Shown: positions 32,300-42,689 of the stretch, one piece after another
Layout: the number at the start of each line of letters is the position of its first letter
How positions within the stretch are numbered: position 1 is the first letter of the stretch
DNA from: Xiphydria camelus
Taxonomy: Eukaryota > Arthropoda > Insecta > Hymenoptera > Xiphydriidae
DNA length: 64,000 bases
Assembly: GCA_963678675.1 (NCBI GenBank)
Contig: OY783199.1
Location: forward strand, 14,888,232-14,952,231
Direction of reading: 5' to 3'
Translations under genes and position numbers: made by a program
The notes under the pieces: generated by a model
What the model saw: only the letters and a program-made list of their open reading frames with translations
The model's database searches: none
Told to the model about the DNA's origin: nothing

Positions 32300-33735
32300 A
32301 TGAGTGGGTCTACGATATATCACGAACGTCAGGTAATTGCTTTTTAATTAACAATTGATACATACAGTAGAGTCCTATTTATCCAAGATAGTCGAGGGGG
32401 AACGGGAAGTGCATCTCAGATAACGGAAATCTTTGATAATACGGAGCAACATCCGTTATGAAAAAATTATCAGTCATGTATACCAGTTTTACCATATATA
32501 TATATTTGCAATGTGTACAAATATACGTATAACGAACATACATCTTTATTGCACTCTTGCTTAATTGATTTGGTTTAACAAAGTCGGTACGACTCGATGC
32601 ACAGCATAGACACTGTCCGTTTTATCAAAGCTTATATCATACAAGATAATTTGATCATCTTGGATAACACGAGACCTAGAATAATCAGGACTCGCGGATA
32701 AACGGGACTCTACCATATATATTTCTCTCGGTCGGTCTCCGATGCCGTACTCGCTCGTCCATCTCTTTTTCCTTCTGAGATTCTCCTAGCGTTTCACGAC
32801 TAAACATAAATCCTGGCTCTCTGAATAATGCGCATCTCGGTTTTCGGTGACAGGTAAAGGAGCTATGCGCCTTACACGCCCTGAATAATTTGTTTCAAGA
32901 AAAAGGCTTCACCAAGCAAGAGCTAGATCAAATTTGCTACAGTTTGAGTCCCGACGTTTGGATAAATCCGCACAAGTCTTTGTTAGGACTCGGCAACTAT
33001 GACATTAACGTCATCATGGCGGCGCTGCAGCGCAAAGGATTTGAAGCCGTTTGGTTCGACAAGCGCAGGTTAGCGTCGACTTGGTCGTTACTCCGGTTGA
33101 ACCGACGCTCGCTTTTCGCATCTCAGAGTTCCACGTTAGAAAGACGCGTCGTCAACCGTCGACGGTAGTGGCACCTTTCGCGGTGTACTTTGTTTCAGGG
33201 ACCCGAGATGCTTGCGCCTCGAAACCATTCAAGGTTTCATACTGAACGTTCCGACCGAGTACAAATTAGGCTTCGTTCTGTTGCCCTTAAAGCGACGCCA
33301 TTGGGTCGCCTTGCGCAAAATACAAGGTGCCTTCTACAATCTCGATTCGAAGTTGGACGCGCCGCAGCTCGTCGGAGAGGTGAGCGACTGTTGACGCGAA
33401 CGTTTATTTCAACCGAGTGCACGAACGTCTCCCTCACGACGCCACTTTAAGCGTACAATTCTTCGATCCGTCAGGAGGAAGAATTACTGACGTACCTGAA
33501 AGAGCAAATCGACAGCAAAGATAAGGAGTTGTTCCTGGTTGTTTCTAAAGAAGTGGACGACAATCAAGGCTGGTTGACGGAGGCAAACGAAAAGAAGGAA
33601 TGCAATAACTTTGACCGCGACTCGATTCGATACATCGAGGATGGTTTTCCTTCGGAGGTAGACCTGAAAACGACCATATCTCGAGAAGAGGCTAACGAAG
33701 ACGACCGACATCAAAACCAGCTGAATCCTAGGTAA
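32300..33735 (+). CDS. Josephin-domain deubiquitinase (JOSD1/2 family)
   Basis: Four exons: 32300-32332, 32854-33068, 33199-33379 and 33475-33735, giving 229 aa. Josephin proteases cleave ubiquitin from substrates. The sequence runs [26 protein letters not shown] with the catalytic Cys16, [22 protein letters not shown], then RRHWVALRK with catalytic His117 and FYNLDSKL with Asp132 at the third catalytic position. JOSD1/2 are close to 190-200 aa; the extra 30 residues are an acidic, Ser/Asp/Glu-rich tail of unknown role. Intron phases agree. Whether it is the single insect Josephin-like gene or specifically JOSD2 cannot be decided here. A likely AATAAA is at 34258. Confidence 0.93.
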
Positions 33736-35426
33736 TCGAGGCAATCGCGGACTACCACGAGTCGTCTGTCTAAGCACGAAAGTGAATATTATTCTTGAAC
33801 CGAATCGTTGTGACAATAGTAGATCGAACGGGAGAACCGGTAATAGCGGTACCCCTGATACACTAGTGTTCAAAGGGAGGGTACGAGTCTACGATGACGA
33901 TACGCGTTGCTTCTCCTACAAGAATCGCTGATACGAGGCGAAACGTGCAGCGTTCTTGACAAATGCGATGGGGCGAAAGAGATTGCGCAGGGCGCGCGAA
34001 TTTTTCGGACTCGATCCAAATATCGGATCTTACGATGGCGCGAATCTTGGAAAATATATTTCTATCAAAAGAGAGTTACACAATTCGCTGTTCACGCGAT
34101 TTGAACGAGATTAGGTCGATACGCGAACAGGATACTCGCTCTTATTTTGCTGCGAAGAAATGATGCGGTGTGTCGCGCGTGCTAGAGCCGCGATATACGT
34201 ATGTATAAATCGGAGGACTTTGTCGCCCGAATTTACTTTTAGCGTAACGATACAGAGCAATAAAGTGATATATCGCACGAGACGTATGCTTCATTGATCA
34301 GCTTGCATAACGTGCCGAACCAGAATGTACCATTCGACTTGGATCCTTTAGTGTTTCGCTCGGAACACGCGCGCACGCACGCACACGCACACACGCATTC
34401 ATCCACACCCCCCGATCTACGACAGAGTTTACACACATTTATATCGATGTTGCGTGAATATACATATATATGAGAGATATTATTTTCTACTCTTCTACCG
34501 TGTGTAATGGATATATGTATATTATTTCTGTACATGTTGCATGTGTTGATATGAAGAACATTTCCGATATCGTTTGTTACGATTGACTTATGTATATGTA
34601 AATATTCCAGTCACGCTTTCGCAGTTGGGAAGTCTTTTTCTATATTTGGTCGGCAAATCGGTCGAATGTCACGGGCGTATAAAATCGTGTACGCCAATGT
34701 TAGGAGGTGGCGCGAATTGTATTTCATATGCGGAGATATACATATACCTTGTGCTTGCTTCTCGTAAACATTGTTTCACAATACGTTGTACCTCCTTCGG
34801 CAGAGGAAATGGAAGAGGAAATGAAAGAAAGAAAAGAAGATAAACGTAAATAGCTACGCGAGGTAGAATCGAATATGATCGTATACTATTGGTAATTAAA
34901 ATTTTAAGATACGAAAAAATATGATAAATCTCTTAAAGCACCGTATAAATGAAACCGTGCGATGAATGTTTGTCAAAAGCTCAACCGGCTCGACGCTCAC
35001 TAGTGGCGTCGAGCTAAACTACTCGCGATGCTCGAAGAGGTGCCTAGAGCGAAGACAAAAATTTGTCATTCTCGACAAGTCCATAGAGAAACGTATAATG
35101 ACCTGAAAAAAAAAGACACGTTTCGAAACTCCGCCGGCAAAAGTTGTCCTCTTTATTCAAAAACTATACGTACTACGGTAGATATTTGTTTACGAACGCA
35201 ATTCAACATTGTGTACAATGTATCGACATTTGTATTTATTGACTCTTAGAAATGTATAGGATATTTAGAATAACGCGAGAAGTTCTATGCGTGCCGTTGC
35301 AAAGTTGTACAAAATTCACTAATCATCGTTGTGAAATGTGTTACTGAATATTATAATATAATACGGCGCGAAAGTATGAAAAAAAAAAGAAAACAATAAA
35401 AAGGCGCTACGTTACACCGAACGTAA
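33736..35426. other. 3' flank between convergent Josephin and CIAO3 genes
   Basis: Holds the Josephin 3' UTR (AATAAA at about 34258), a CA/CG-rich microsatellite at about 34370-34400 and AT-rich sequence. AATAAA on the minus strand at 35235-35240 may serve CIAO3. No extra gene seen. Confidence 0.45.
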
Positions 35427-37647
35427 TCACCATTTGATCGCGAGAGCCGTATTCATTTTTTCTATTTCATGGTATTCAGTTCGTAGATACGCTGTTGATT
35501 TATCCGAGTTTTCCCCGCCGAGCCACGTTTTATACAAGTTCGACGTCGCACGATTTTCCTCCGGCTCGCTTTGAGGTAGCTTCCAATACGCCGCTTCCAA
35601 TTTGGATGCCAGTTCTCGAGGCTGAGAACCGTCTCGTGGCCTTATTTGCGCTCCTCCGTTCAAACAACCTGATGGCAGGGAATGCATCAGCGATACCGTT
35701 ATCGCACCTCGAACGCGTTGATAAAACTTACCGCTCGGGCAGGCCATCACCTCGACGTAATCGTAGGGACATTTTCCTCTCTTCAACTTCTGCACGAGGT
35801 TCTGGATATTCCTAAATCCATTGGCAATGGCGAACCGCAGCACGATCTTATCGTCCTTCCTAAGTATCGCCTCTTGAAAGTCCGGATTTTTGAGGATTTT
35901 AAATTCGGGCTTCGCGTCCACCACTTGGAAGAGATGCTTCGCGGCATATCGAAAGATGTAATCGGCGTAACCGCCCGATCCCGAGCCTCGGTGACTCCAC
36001 ATCGAGGCGTCGAGTTGTTCGTTGTACGATCCAAATGGCTTGTCAATTTTTACAGGATCGATCTCGTCCAGCGAAATCTCTCCGTCGCGTAACATCTGCT
36101 CCAGTTCGACTGGAAAAAGAGACACGGAAAGAGATGGAACAGAGCAGTGTACTTTTTTCCCTTTACTTCTACTTCTTTTTCGAGAAAAGATCGTTTCGAC
36201 ATTTGAGCTTACTCGACGTAATCACGCAATCGACGTCTCTGGTTTCTCTGAGTTGATTGTAGAAGTCTTCCCTCGAAGCCTCCAGTTTCTTATCGTAACA
36301 CGGCATCAGAGTCACGTGATATACGCGCTCAGGCTCAAGTCCTTTGGTCTGCGCCAGATGGTATTTCACTAACGATCCCATGATCTGCTGGGGTGATTTC
36401 GTTGCGCTTATGTACGGCAATATGAAGTTTCCGTGCGTTTTTTCGGCATAGCACACCCAGCCTAGAATCGCGTACATCACCGAGTCGCTTTGAAACAAGA
36501 GTCGATCTAACGTCCACATTACTCGTTTCGACGACAATGTCTTACCGGGGCAAGAGGAAGCCAACATCGGTAACCGATCTCTCGTGCCGTCCCGCGAAGA
36601 CTCGTATCTCTCCGCAAACTCTTTAGCAGCTTCCACGAGGGCAAAATCTTCCGCGACGGTCGCATCGAGAATGAGATCCGCGCCCAATCGACGAAAGTAT
36701 CCTGCTATCTTTTGCGCGGCGACTTCCGGTTCTAATTCGTAATGCTGCGCCAATGACAGTATCGGTTGTACCGAAAGGCTTACCACTATGAATTTAACGT
36801 CCTCCAGTTTCTCTTCCTGCGAAGAAATGTAATCGCGAGGAGAAAACGGTCAACTCGAAGATCGACGGTGCCTTGTGGGAGTACGCACCTGGCGACGAGC
36901 TCCATTCTCTCGAAACACTCGCAGTAATTCCTCTTGGCTCTGTTGCGATACGAGGACACTCTCCGCCGTGGTAACACAGCCGCTGCAAGCCAAGCAATCT
37001 GCCAAAGTGATCTCTACCTTTTGCAGCTTCTCAGACACACCCTTCTACGAATAGCCACGAATGCGCAACTTTGAGCTCTCGTTTTTGCTGGCTCAGCTTT
37101 TCTCCCTTTATGCCGGTTCCAGACTCACGCCGAGAAGCTCCGAGAACACCTGAGAAGCGTGAATATGAATAATTTCTCGTTCTCGTCTGTTCTCAGAGCG
37201 ATGTCAGTATTTTTGCTCGCTTCAAAGGGTTTCTCGGGCAAAAAGAGAGAACACTATACCATCCTCGTTCAGTCTCAGAATGTGAACATTATAAGAGTGT
37301 GGACAGGTTCTCATGTTCGCGAGTCTTCTCGGCGAGCCTTCTCACCGAGACTTCTCGGCGTGAGTCCGGTACCGGTTTAACACCTAGTAGCATTTTTCAG
37401 GTACAAACATTCAGTTCAACGTAACCACCGTCCTCTTCGATTTTGATCTTCGCTCCGGTTCTGGTTTTAGACCTTTGAATTTCCACCGGCTTAATGCATT
37501 CCTGTGTTGAACGTCAAGTAATTTAGCCTCGCAATACAGTGAATATCGAGAGATGTGCTTTCAATCCACTCGTTCCCTCACCTGCGATGGCGTTATGAAA
37601 TCGTCCAAGTCGGTTATCTGCAAAGCTCCGCTGAATCGTGAAGCCAT
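35427..37647 (-). CDS. CIAO3: Cytosolic iron-sulfur assembly component 3 (NARFL/Nar1)
   Basis: Seven exons on the minus strand: 37647-37582, 37501-37409, 37044-36889, 36816-36546, 36461-36213, 36109-35732 and 35668-35427. They give 484 aa (human 476), with all phases matching. CIAO3 is an Fe-only-hydrogenase-like protein that links early Fe-S assembly to the CIA targeting complex in the cytosol. N-terminal cluster ligands Cys24, Cys70, Cys73 and Cys76 (CLACSGC) are intact. The H-cluster-like ligands are seen in SCPG plus WVCYAEK, in LMPCYDKK and in [10 protein letters not shown]. The usual C-terminal Trp of the family ends the protein (ALAIKW). Introns at 36462-36545 (84 nt) and 35669-35731 (63 nt) are multiples of three without stops. 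Intron 2 carries a TIR element. Confidence 0.95.
37113..37376. mobile_element. Intronic TIR element with CCGAGAAG words
   Basis: ACTCACGCCGAGAAG at 37121 is mirrored by CTTCTCGGCGTGAGT ending near 37365, with flanking CCGGTTCC/GGTACCGG. Further GAGAAG and CTTCTC words fill the arms. It lies inside CIAO3 intron 2. Confidence 0.7.
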
Positions 37648-37756
37648 TGTAGGAAGTACCGTCTTTGACAGATCGAAAGAATCAGCTTGCCACGATAATT
37701 TCACAATCGCGATGCAGTATGGAATACGTTGCTCAAATACGTGCAGTAAATACATA

Positions 37757-37887
37757 CAGGGTCTTCATAAAGGATTACAAGCCACGTGACCTACGCGCCC
37801 ATGCTATTGGTTGATAGCTCGGACTGTGCAATGTTGGTTGGATATGCGTGTAGGTCACGTGGTCTGTAATAATTTATGAAGACCCTG
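37757..37887. mobile_element. Palindromic miniature element with TA duplication
   Basis: CAGGGTCTTCATAAA at the left is mirrored by TTTATGAAGACCCTG at the right, with inner arms around CCACGTGACCTAC. It is flanked by TA (37755-37756 and 37888-37889), a mariner-type signature, and lies 108 bp upstream of the CIAO3 start codon. Confidence 0.8.
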
Positions 37888-37904
37888 TATTTACAACCTA
37901 GGTA

Positions 37905-38165
37905 CATATGAGGCCCGTCGCGCTACGGCGGCCTGCTGCCAGGTGGCGCCGACCCTCTCGGCCATCGACTCCGCGGTTCCCGGCCCATAGCTCTCGGCTT
38001 CTCGTTAGTGGTCCAACAACGGACAAGATATAAGACTACCCGTCTCTCACGGAGGAGTACGGAGCGTCTAAGGCAGGAGTCGGCCTAGCCTTACTGACGA
38101 GTACACGGGCTGACTCCAGGACCAAACGCTCCGCCACGAGTTGGCGAAGTCTTGATTGTAGTTGT
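37905..38165. mobile_element. Diverged solo LTR-like fragment
   Basis: Shares GAGCGTCTAAGGCAGGAGTC, GGCCTAGCCTTACTGACGAG and AAACGCTCCGCC with the LTRs at 39214-40109, in the same order, but the rest is diverged. No partner LTR is nearby. Confidence 0.65.
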
Positions 38166-38328
38166 GACATTGCTGCCATATCACCGATGTGTCCGCACGA
38201 TTCCTATGTCAACACCAGCCCTATGAAACTACACCAATGCGCCTTATATAAATTTTGTCCCCACTATTGAAGCCGCTGGAAACAATTCCGCTTCGTGGCG
38301 CCACTCACACGTGATGTTAATAGATCAT

Positions 38329-38395
38329 TCCCCGACAGCAAAGCGTGGATTTACACGCTAGCTGCACGCAGTGCTGCCACGTAGTTACAACTATA
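38329..38395. mobile_element. CCCCGACAGCAAAG element end (family D)
   Basis: Reverse complement of 9730-9794 (AAGCGTGGATTTACACGCTA and GCACGCAGTGCTGCCACGTAG). Only one end is present here. Confidence 0.6.
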
Positions 38396-38805
38396 GTTAC
38401 AAATTTTGATCTGCGGATGTGTGCGGTTGTAAATTTACAATTAATTGATTTCACACCCCTATAGAAGAATTTTTAAATTAGAAAATAACAAAATTTATAT
38501 TATAATAATGTTTCAAACAGTGCAAATTGTACTGAATTATTTCATAAATAATGAATAATTAATTATCATAATCGCTACTGTTTTGAAAAAGAAAGTATCA
38601 AATTATTTTTAAAAATTTAATGAGATATATATATATAAACCGGCCTTTACACAATGCAACACTGAGATATCTCGGCAAAAATATTTAAAATTTAGTTTAC
38701 GTTTGACATAGCTCGAAATCGGCTTTCGGCTTTATCTCACTAGTCACAGTACTGTTGCTTTCAGGTATCGATATTATATGTATAACTTAGTCGACTTCCA
38801 CCACA

Positions 38806-38888
38806 AAGAGTCGATGGCGCAATTGATAGAATGCGAGAAGCGTTCCCAGTCTTCTAAAGGTCGCAGGTTCGAGTCCTGGCCGGGTCGG
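38806..38888 (+). other. tRNA-like sequence (SINE head or tRNA relic)
   Basis: Has an A-box-like TGGCGCAATTGATAGA, a possible anticodon arm (AGAAG...CTTCT) and a B box GGTTCGAGTCC, in the right order and spacing. The acceptor ends do not pair (AGAGTCG against CCGGGTCGG), so it is not a functional tRNA. Confidence 0.5.
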
Positions 38889-38937
38889 GTTTGAGAAAAA
38901 AAAACCGACACTCTCTCTCTCTCTAGTAGGCGGATAA

Positions 38938-39081
38938 GGCCATCACACGTGAAAAAACGTAAGCAGTAACAGTAAGGATTAACCAATCAGAAAGCCTGTT
39001 TAAGCATAATTCCGTAAGAATAGTATTTCTGATTGGTCAATCCTTACTGTTACTGCTTATGTTTTTTCACGTGTGATGGCC
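38938..39081. mobile_element. Palindromic miniature element
   Basis: GGCCATCACACGTGAAAAAA is mirrored by TTTTTTCACGTGTGATGGCC. The arms continue through GCAGTAACAGTAAGGATT and CCAATCAGAAA. The total is 144 bp. Confidence 0.88.
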
Positions 39082-39148
39082 TATAAGGCAGGCGGGAAAT
39101 CCTACTTTATCGCCCCCTTTTTGCAAAATTCTACTTTTACCATCGTAC

Positions 39149-40170
39149 TTACACTGCGTGACTGCAGTGTGGCTTCACGGTGCACAGACAGATGGACACC
39201 CCAGTGCATGCACTGTGGCGGCTCGCCACCAGATGGCGCTGCCTTTCTCACTAGTGGTCGAACACGAGTACGTTTCTACATAAGACCGAAGCTGTTCGAC
39301 AACCACGGAGGACAGAGCACACAGAGCGTCTAAGGCAGGAGTCGGCCTAGCCTTACTGACGAGTCCACAGGCCGACTCCGGGACGAAACGCTCCGCCGAT
39401 AACATGGCGATCGCTCTTTTCGCCAAAGTGGTGACCCCGACGTGATGCAGCGGAGAAGATCATCATTCCTGCAGCATACCTTCTGGACCAAGGAACTCCC
39501 ATGATAGGACACCTTCATCCGGAAGCAGAGCCAACCACACGCACACGGCCACGACGCTCTCAGCCAGCACCAGCCACACCAGCGCTCACGCACACGGCCA
39601 CGACGCTCACAGCACCAGCCACACACACACGGCCACGACGCCCCAGAGCACCAGCCATGCCAGCGCACACACACACGGCCATGCTAGACCCACGCAGGCA
39701 GCAGCCACAGCACCAGCGCTCACATACAAGGCCATGCTAGACCCACGCAGGCAGCAGCCCCAGACCAGCGCACGCACACACACGGCCATGCTGGACCCAC
39801 GCACATAGAACCACGCTCACACAGCCATAGCCACGCACACCACCATCTTCCACATCGTTACGCCTGCCTCCAGCAGCCGTCACTGGGGGGAGTACTGTGG
39901 CGGCCCGCCACCAGATGGCGCTGCCTTTCTCACTAGTGGTCGAACACGAGTACGTTTCTACATAAGACCGAAGCTGTTCGACAACCACGGAGGACAGAGC
40001 ACACAGAGCGTCTAAGGCAGGAGTCGGCCTAGCCTTACTGACGAGTCCACAGGCCGACTCCGGGACGAAACGCTCCGCCGATAACATGGCGATCGCTCTT
40101 TTCGCCAAAGCACTCGAATGCACCGCGTGAAAGCAGGGTGCAGTCACTGTGGTGCCACTTTGCTATCGGG
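39149..40170. mobile_element. CACTGTG-rich element (family D), split by an LTR insertion
   Basis: 39149-39213 is the reverse complement of about 5735-5805, and 40110-40168 is the reverse complement of 5682-5740. Together they form one family D copy interrupted by the 39214-40109 insertion, ending CTTTGCTATCGGGG. Confidence 0.75.
39214..40109 (+). mobile_element. Young terminal-repeat retrotransposon in miniature (TRIM)
   Basis: Two 214-bp LTRs (39214-39427 and 39896-40109) differ at one visible position (CTC against CCC near the 5' end). They start TGTGGCGGC and end CGCCAAA. A primer-binding-site-like TGGTGACCCCGACGTG follows LTR1 directly (39429). A purine-rich GGGGGGAG tract precedes LTR2 (39884). 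Target duplication GCAC is at 39210-39213 and 40110-40113. The 468-bp interior has no gag or pol and is made largely of CACACGGCCACGACGC-type tandem units (about 39535-39830). One LTR difference implies very recent insertion, moved in trans by an autonomous relative. Confidence 0.92.
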
Positions 40171-41213
40171 GATTATAATAACGGTCATGTAGTGTTATTC
40201 GAACACTTCGAACATAATTCCGTGGATTGTGTATATTCGGTATATTTTTTTATGTTTAAATGTAACATCATTTTTTTAATTTATTGTGTTAACGATTCCG
40301 TGCCATGTGCGGAGGACATGGAGGGGGTAATATCACGTTACTGCTGGCGCCGCGCTGCGGCTGACACAATAGCGGGGACAGAAATTTAGGCGAGTAAGGG
40401 CCGGTTTATCAATGTCCAGTTAAATGTGTCAGATAGCTATCTAACAGTTATTCTTATCTGACAGTTATCCGAATAGTAGCGTATTTCAATACTGTTTTAT
40501 CTGTCAGTTATGTAACTGCTAGTTTAGCAATTTGGCAATTAGGCAACACTGTCTTGAAGCATTCTGATTGGTTTAATTCCCGCTAAAGAACGCGGGCTAT
40601 TCAAAGGTCCCTCAAATTAAAACTCATGCATTAGAAATCCTCGTCGTTAGCATATTTCTTTCTTTATACGTATATTCCTGTAGAAGGAAGGTCACTCGAG
40701 GGATGAGATAGGGTAGGTAGGGAGAAGAGAGGATGCTGCGACGTTCTCACGGCCCGATAATAGCGAGAGGCTTATCTTACGGTCCCTTCGCGAAAAACTT
40801 TCTCGTCAGCGCAGGATCCAGGCATTCGAAGAAGGACGCATCGTCGCATCTGGAAAATGTCACGACACCCAACACCTCCGTCCTCGGGAAAACACTCCTC
40901 TTCACGAAAACTCACCCCGATTGGGCATCACGCGAGGTACCCCCACCGGAGGATCCCCTTCCCGGGCGCCGTCTAGAGGGACTTGGGAACGTTGGAAGGA
41001 AAAAGGCACACAGACGGAAATTAACTCCAAATCAAATACGACTTTTACCGCTTTTTCTATTCAAAGAATAAACTTTAAATTTTGCAGGCAGCCTTTGCTT
41101 GAATTTTGTCTTGTTTCATTTGCGCTTCGCCCAAATTCACGCCGTTCGAACGTAACGCATTCACGCGGTGAGCGATCCTCCCACCTCGCGTTTCGGAGTG
41201 ACCGGGTCGAACA

Positions 41214-42202
41214 ATGGATAACAACGAAAAACGCAAACGGGACGCCAACTTTAAGCCTTCAGAGCGAAGTCTTTTGTTGACACTCGTTAATAAATATAAA
41301 AGTGTTGTGGAAAACAAAAAAACCGACGCGGTTACTTGGAAGGAAAAAGAAAATGCATGGAGAAAAATTGAAATCGAGTATAATTCCACCATAGAAGGAA
41401 TTGTAAGTACTAATAATATTACAAAACATAATTGTTGCGAGGAAAGAAAGTTTTGGTACCTATATTTTTTTTTCTACCTATATCAATGTTGTAAGGAGTT
41501 CTGTAAGGAGCCATACAATACAATAAACTAAACTAACTATTACAAAACATAAAATACTTTTATAGTTATTTAAATCTAATATATGTATATAATTGGTACA
41601 AATTTTGTTTTAGTCCAGAACTGAGAAACAATTAAAATTGAAATATGAGGCAACAAAGAAAGAGCTGAAAAAAAGTTACAGCAGCCATAAGGCGTACGTG
41701 TTAGGTACAGGAGGTGGAAAGCATCTTCATGAACCTGTGCATACAGAAGAAGATCAACAATTATTGCAGACAATAGCCATTAGTGTAAGTGGTTTGCAAT
41801 CCACCTTTGATTCAGATGGATTGGGAGGTAAATTAAAACTAGGAGAAAATCTCTTGAAAGTTGGTCTTGAGGGTAGAACACAGTAATAGAAGTGTTTAAC
41901 ATTTACTCAAATAGTGCCAATTAAGTTATTTTCGTTTCCTTAAAAGTGATATAAATTTGTTTATTATTGCTGATACTATAACTTCATGTGTAGGTGTACC
42001 TGGAATTCCGGTGTATGACGCAGCCAGTGGAACGGAGGCCATAATTGAATTTAGGGATGTAGAATGGGATGAACCCAGTGCAGGATTTTTACGGACTCCA
42101 GTTCACCCTGCACTAAGGCCTGTTGATGATGACGATACATCTGAAGAACCCTCAGCGAATAATGATACAATAATTCCCATACAAAGAACACTTTCGAAAT
42201 AA
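41214..42202 (+). CDS. Harbinger Myb/SANT-like DNA-binding protein
   Basis: Exons 41214-41402, 41614-41872 and 41994-42202, GT-AG and phase-consistent, give 218 aa. Harbinger transposons use such a protein to bring the transposase to DNA ends. Residues 10-60 (FKPSERSLLLTLVNKY, TWKEKENAWRKIEIEYNS) form a trihelical Myb/SANT-like domain with the expected Trp spacing. A Lys-rich linker follows, with the conserved GTGGGK motif, and a C-terminal acidic part with GVPGIPVYDAASG. A simpler reading without the third exon ends at 41885 after GLEGRTQ. The last codons abut the half-palindrome at 42195, so the native C-terminus may be altered. All exons are open, so it could still be made. Confidence 0.75.
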
Positions 42203-42356
42203 TCGATCTGAACTTGCTGACGACGCCACACTCGCGGATGACTACGCATGCGCATTCACGCTTCTCCGGTGATTCTATTGGACGAGGAGACCCAAAGGGG
42301 TGCTCATGCAAAACTCGCAATTTTCCTATGGTTCAAATGATCGCGGACATACGGTA
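42195..42356. mobile_element. Half of palindrome family C
   Basis: Identical over nearly all its length to the right half of 44871-45191 (AACTTGCTGACGACGCCACA, GCATGCGCATTCACGCTTCT, then CGGACATACGGTAC). It ends exactly at the palindrome centre, CGAAATAATCGAT. Confidence 0.85.
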
Positions 42357-42437
42357 CGCTCTTCTTTCGTGTTGTACAAATTCTACAATTTCTTCATCGT
42401 CGTCGCTAATTCCCAAAAAGTCTTCAATATTATCCAT
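42333..42437 (-). pseudogene. Harbinger transposase N-terminal stub
   Basis: From the ATG at 42437 the minus strand reads MDNIEDFLGISDDDEEIVEF and then an ERRAYR basic step, typical of the acidic-then-basic start of Harbinger transposases. It runs into the half-palindrome and stops at 42333. No catalytic residues remain. Confidence 0.65.
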
Positions 42438-42689
42438 TTTGCACACTGCACCAGACTGCACACAAATAAAAAATCAGAGACAACTCTAACCTATAAATTG
42501 CGATAACCGCCAGTTTATTCACTATCTGGCACCAGTACCTTCTAGTTAAATTTACTTTCAGTTATCTTAATTTAAGTTCTTAGTAAACGTTAGTTGTAGG
42601 TTCATAAACAGTTTAGCTACCACTTTCATTTTATTCACCAGTTAAGACACAACTGGAGATTGATAAACCGGCCCTAACAGGGGGCTGAC

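Larger units (their letters stand above)
40398..42674 (+). mobile_element. PIF/Harbinger-type transposon, nuclease deleted
   Basis: Terminal inverted repeats GGGCCGGTTTATCAATGTCC (left) and the complement of GGGCCGGTTTATCAATCTCC (right), flanked by TAA on both sides (40395-40397 and 42675-42677), the Harbinger-type 3-bp duplication. CAGTTA/TAACTG words are abundant just inside both ends. The plus strand carries an intact three-exon Myb/SANT-like gene. The minus strand carries only the first 34 codons of the transposase. The missing nuclease region is replaced by half of a palindrome (42195-42356). Total 2277 bp. Confidence 0.9.

Noticed and set aside
38806..38888. Functional tRNA gene
   Set aside because: A and B boxes are present but the acceptor stem does not pair, and the TpsiC stem has a terminal mismatch.
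40733..41071. 112-codon frame at the 5' side of the Harbinger element
   Set aside because: No similarity to Harbinger proteins and no splice link to the Myb-like exons; another frame is equally open.
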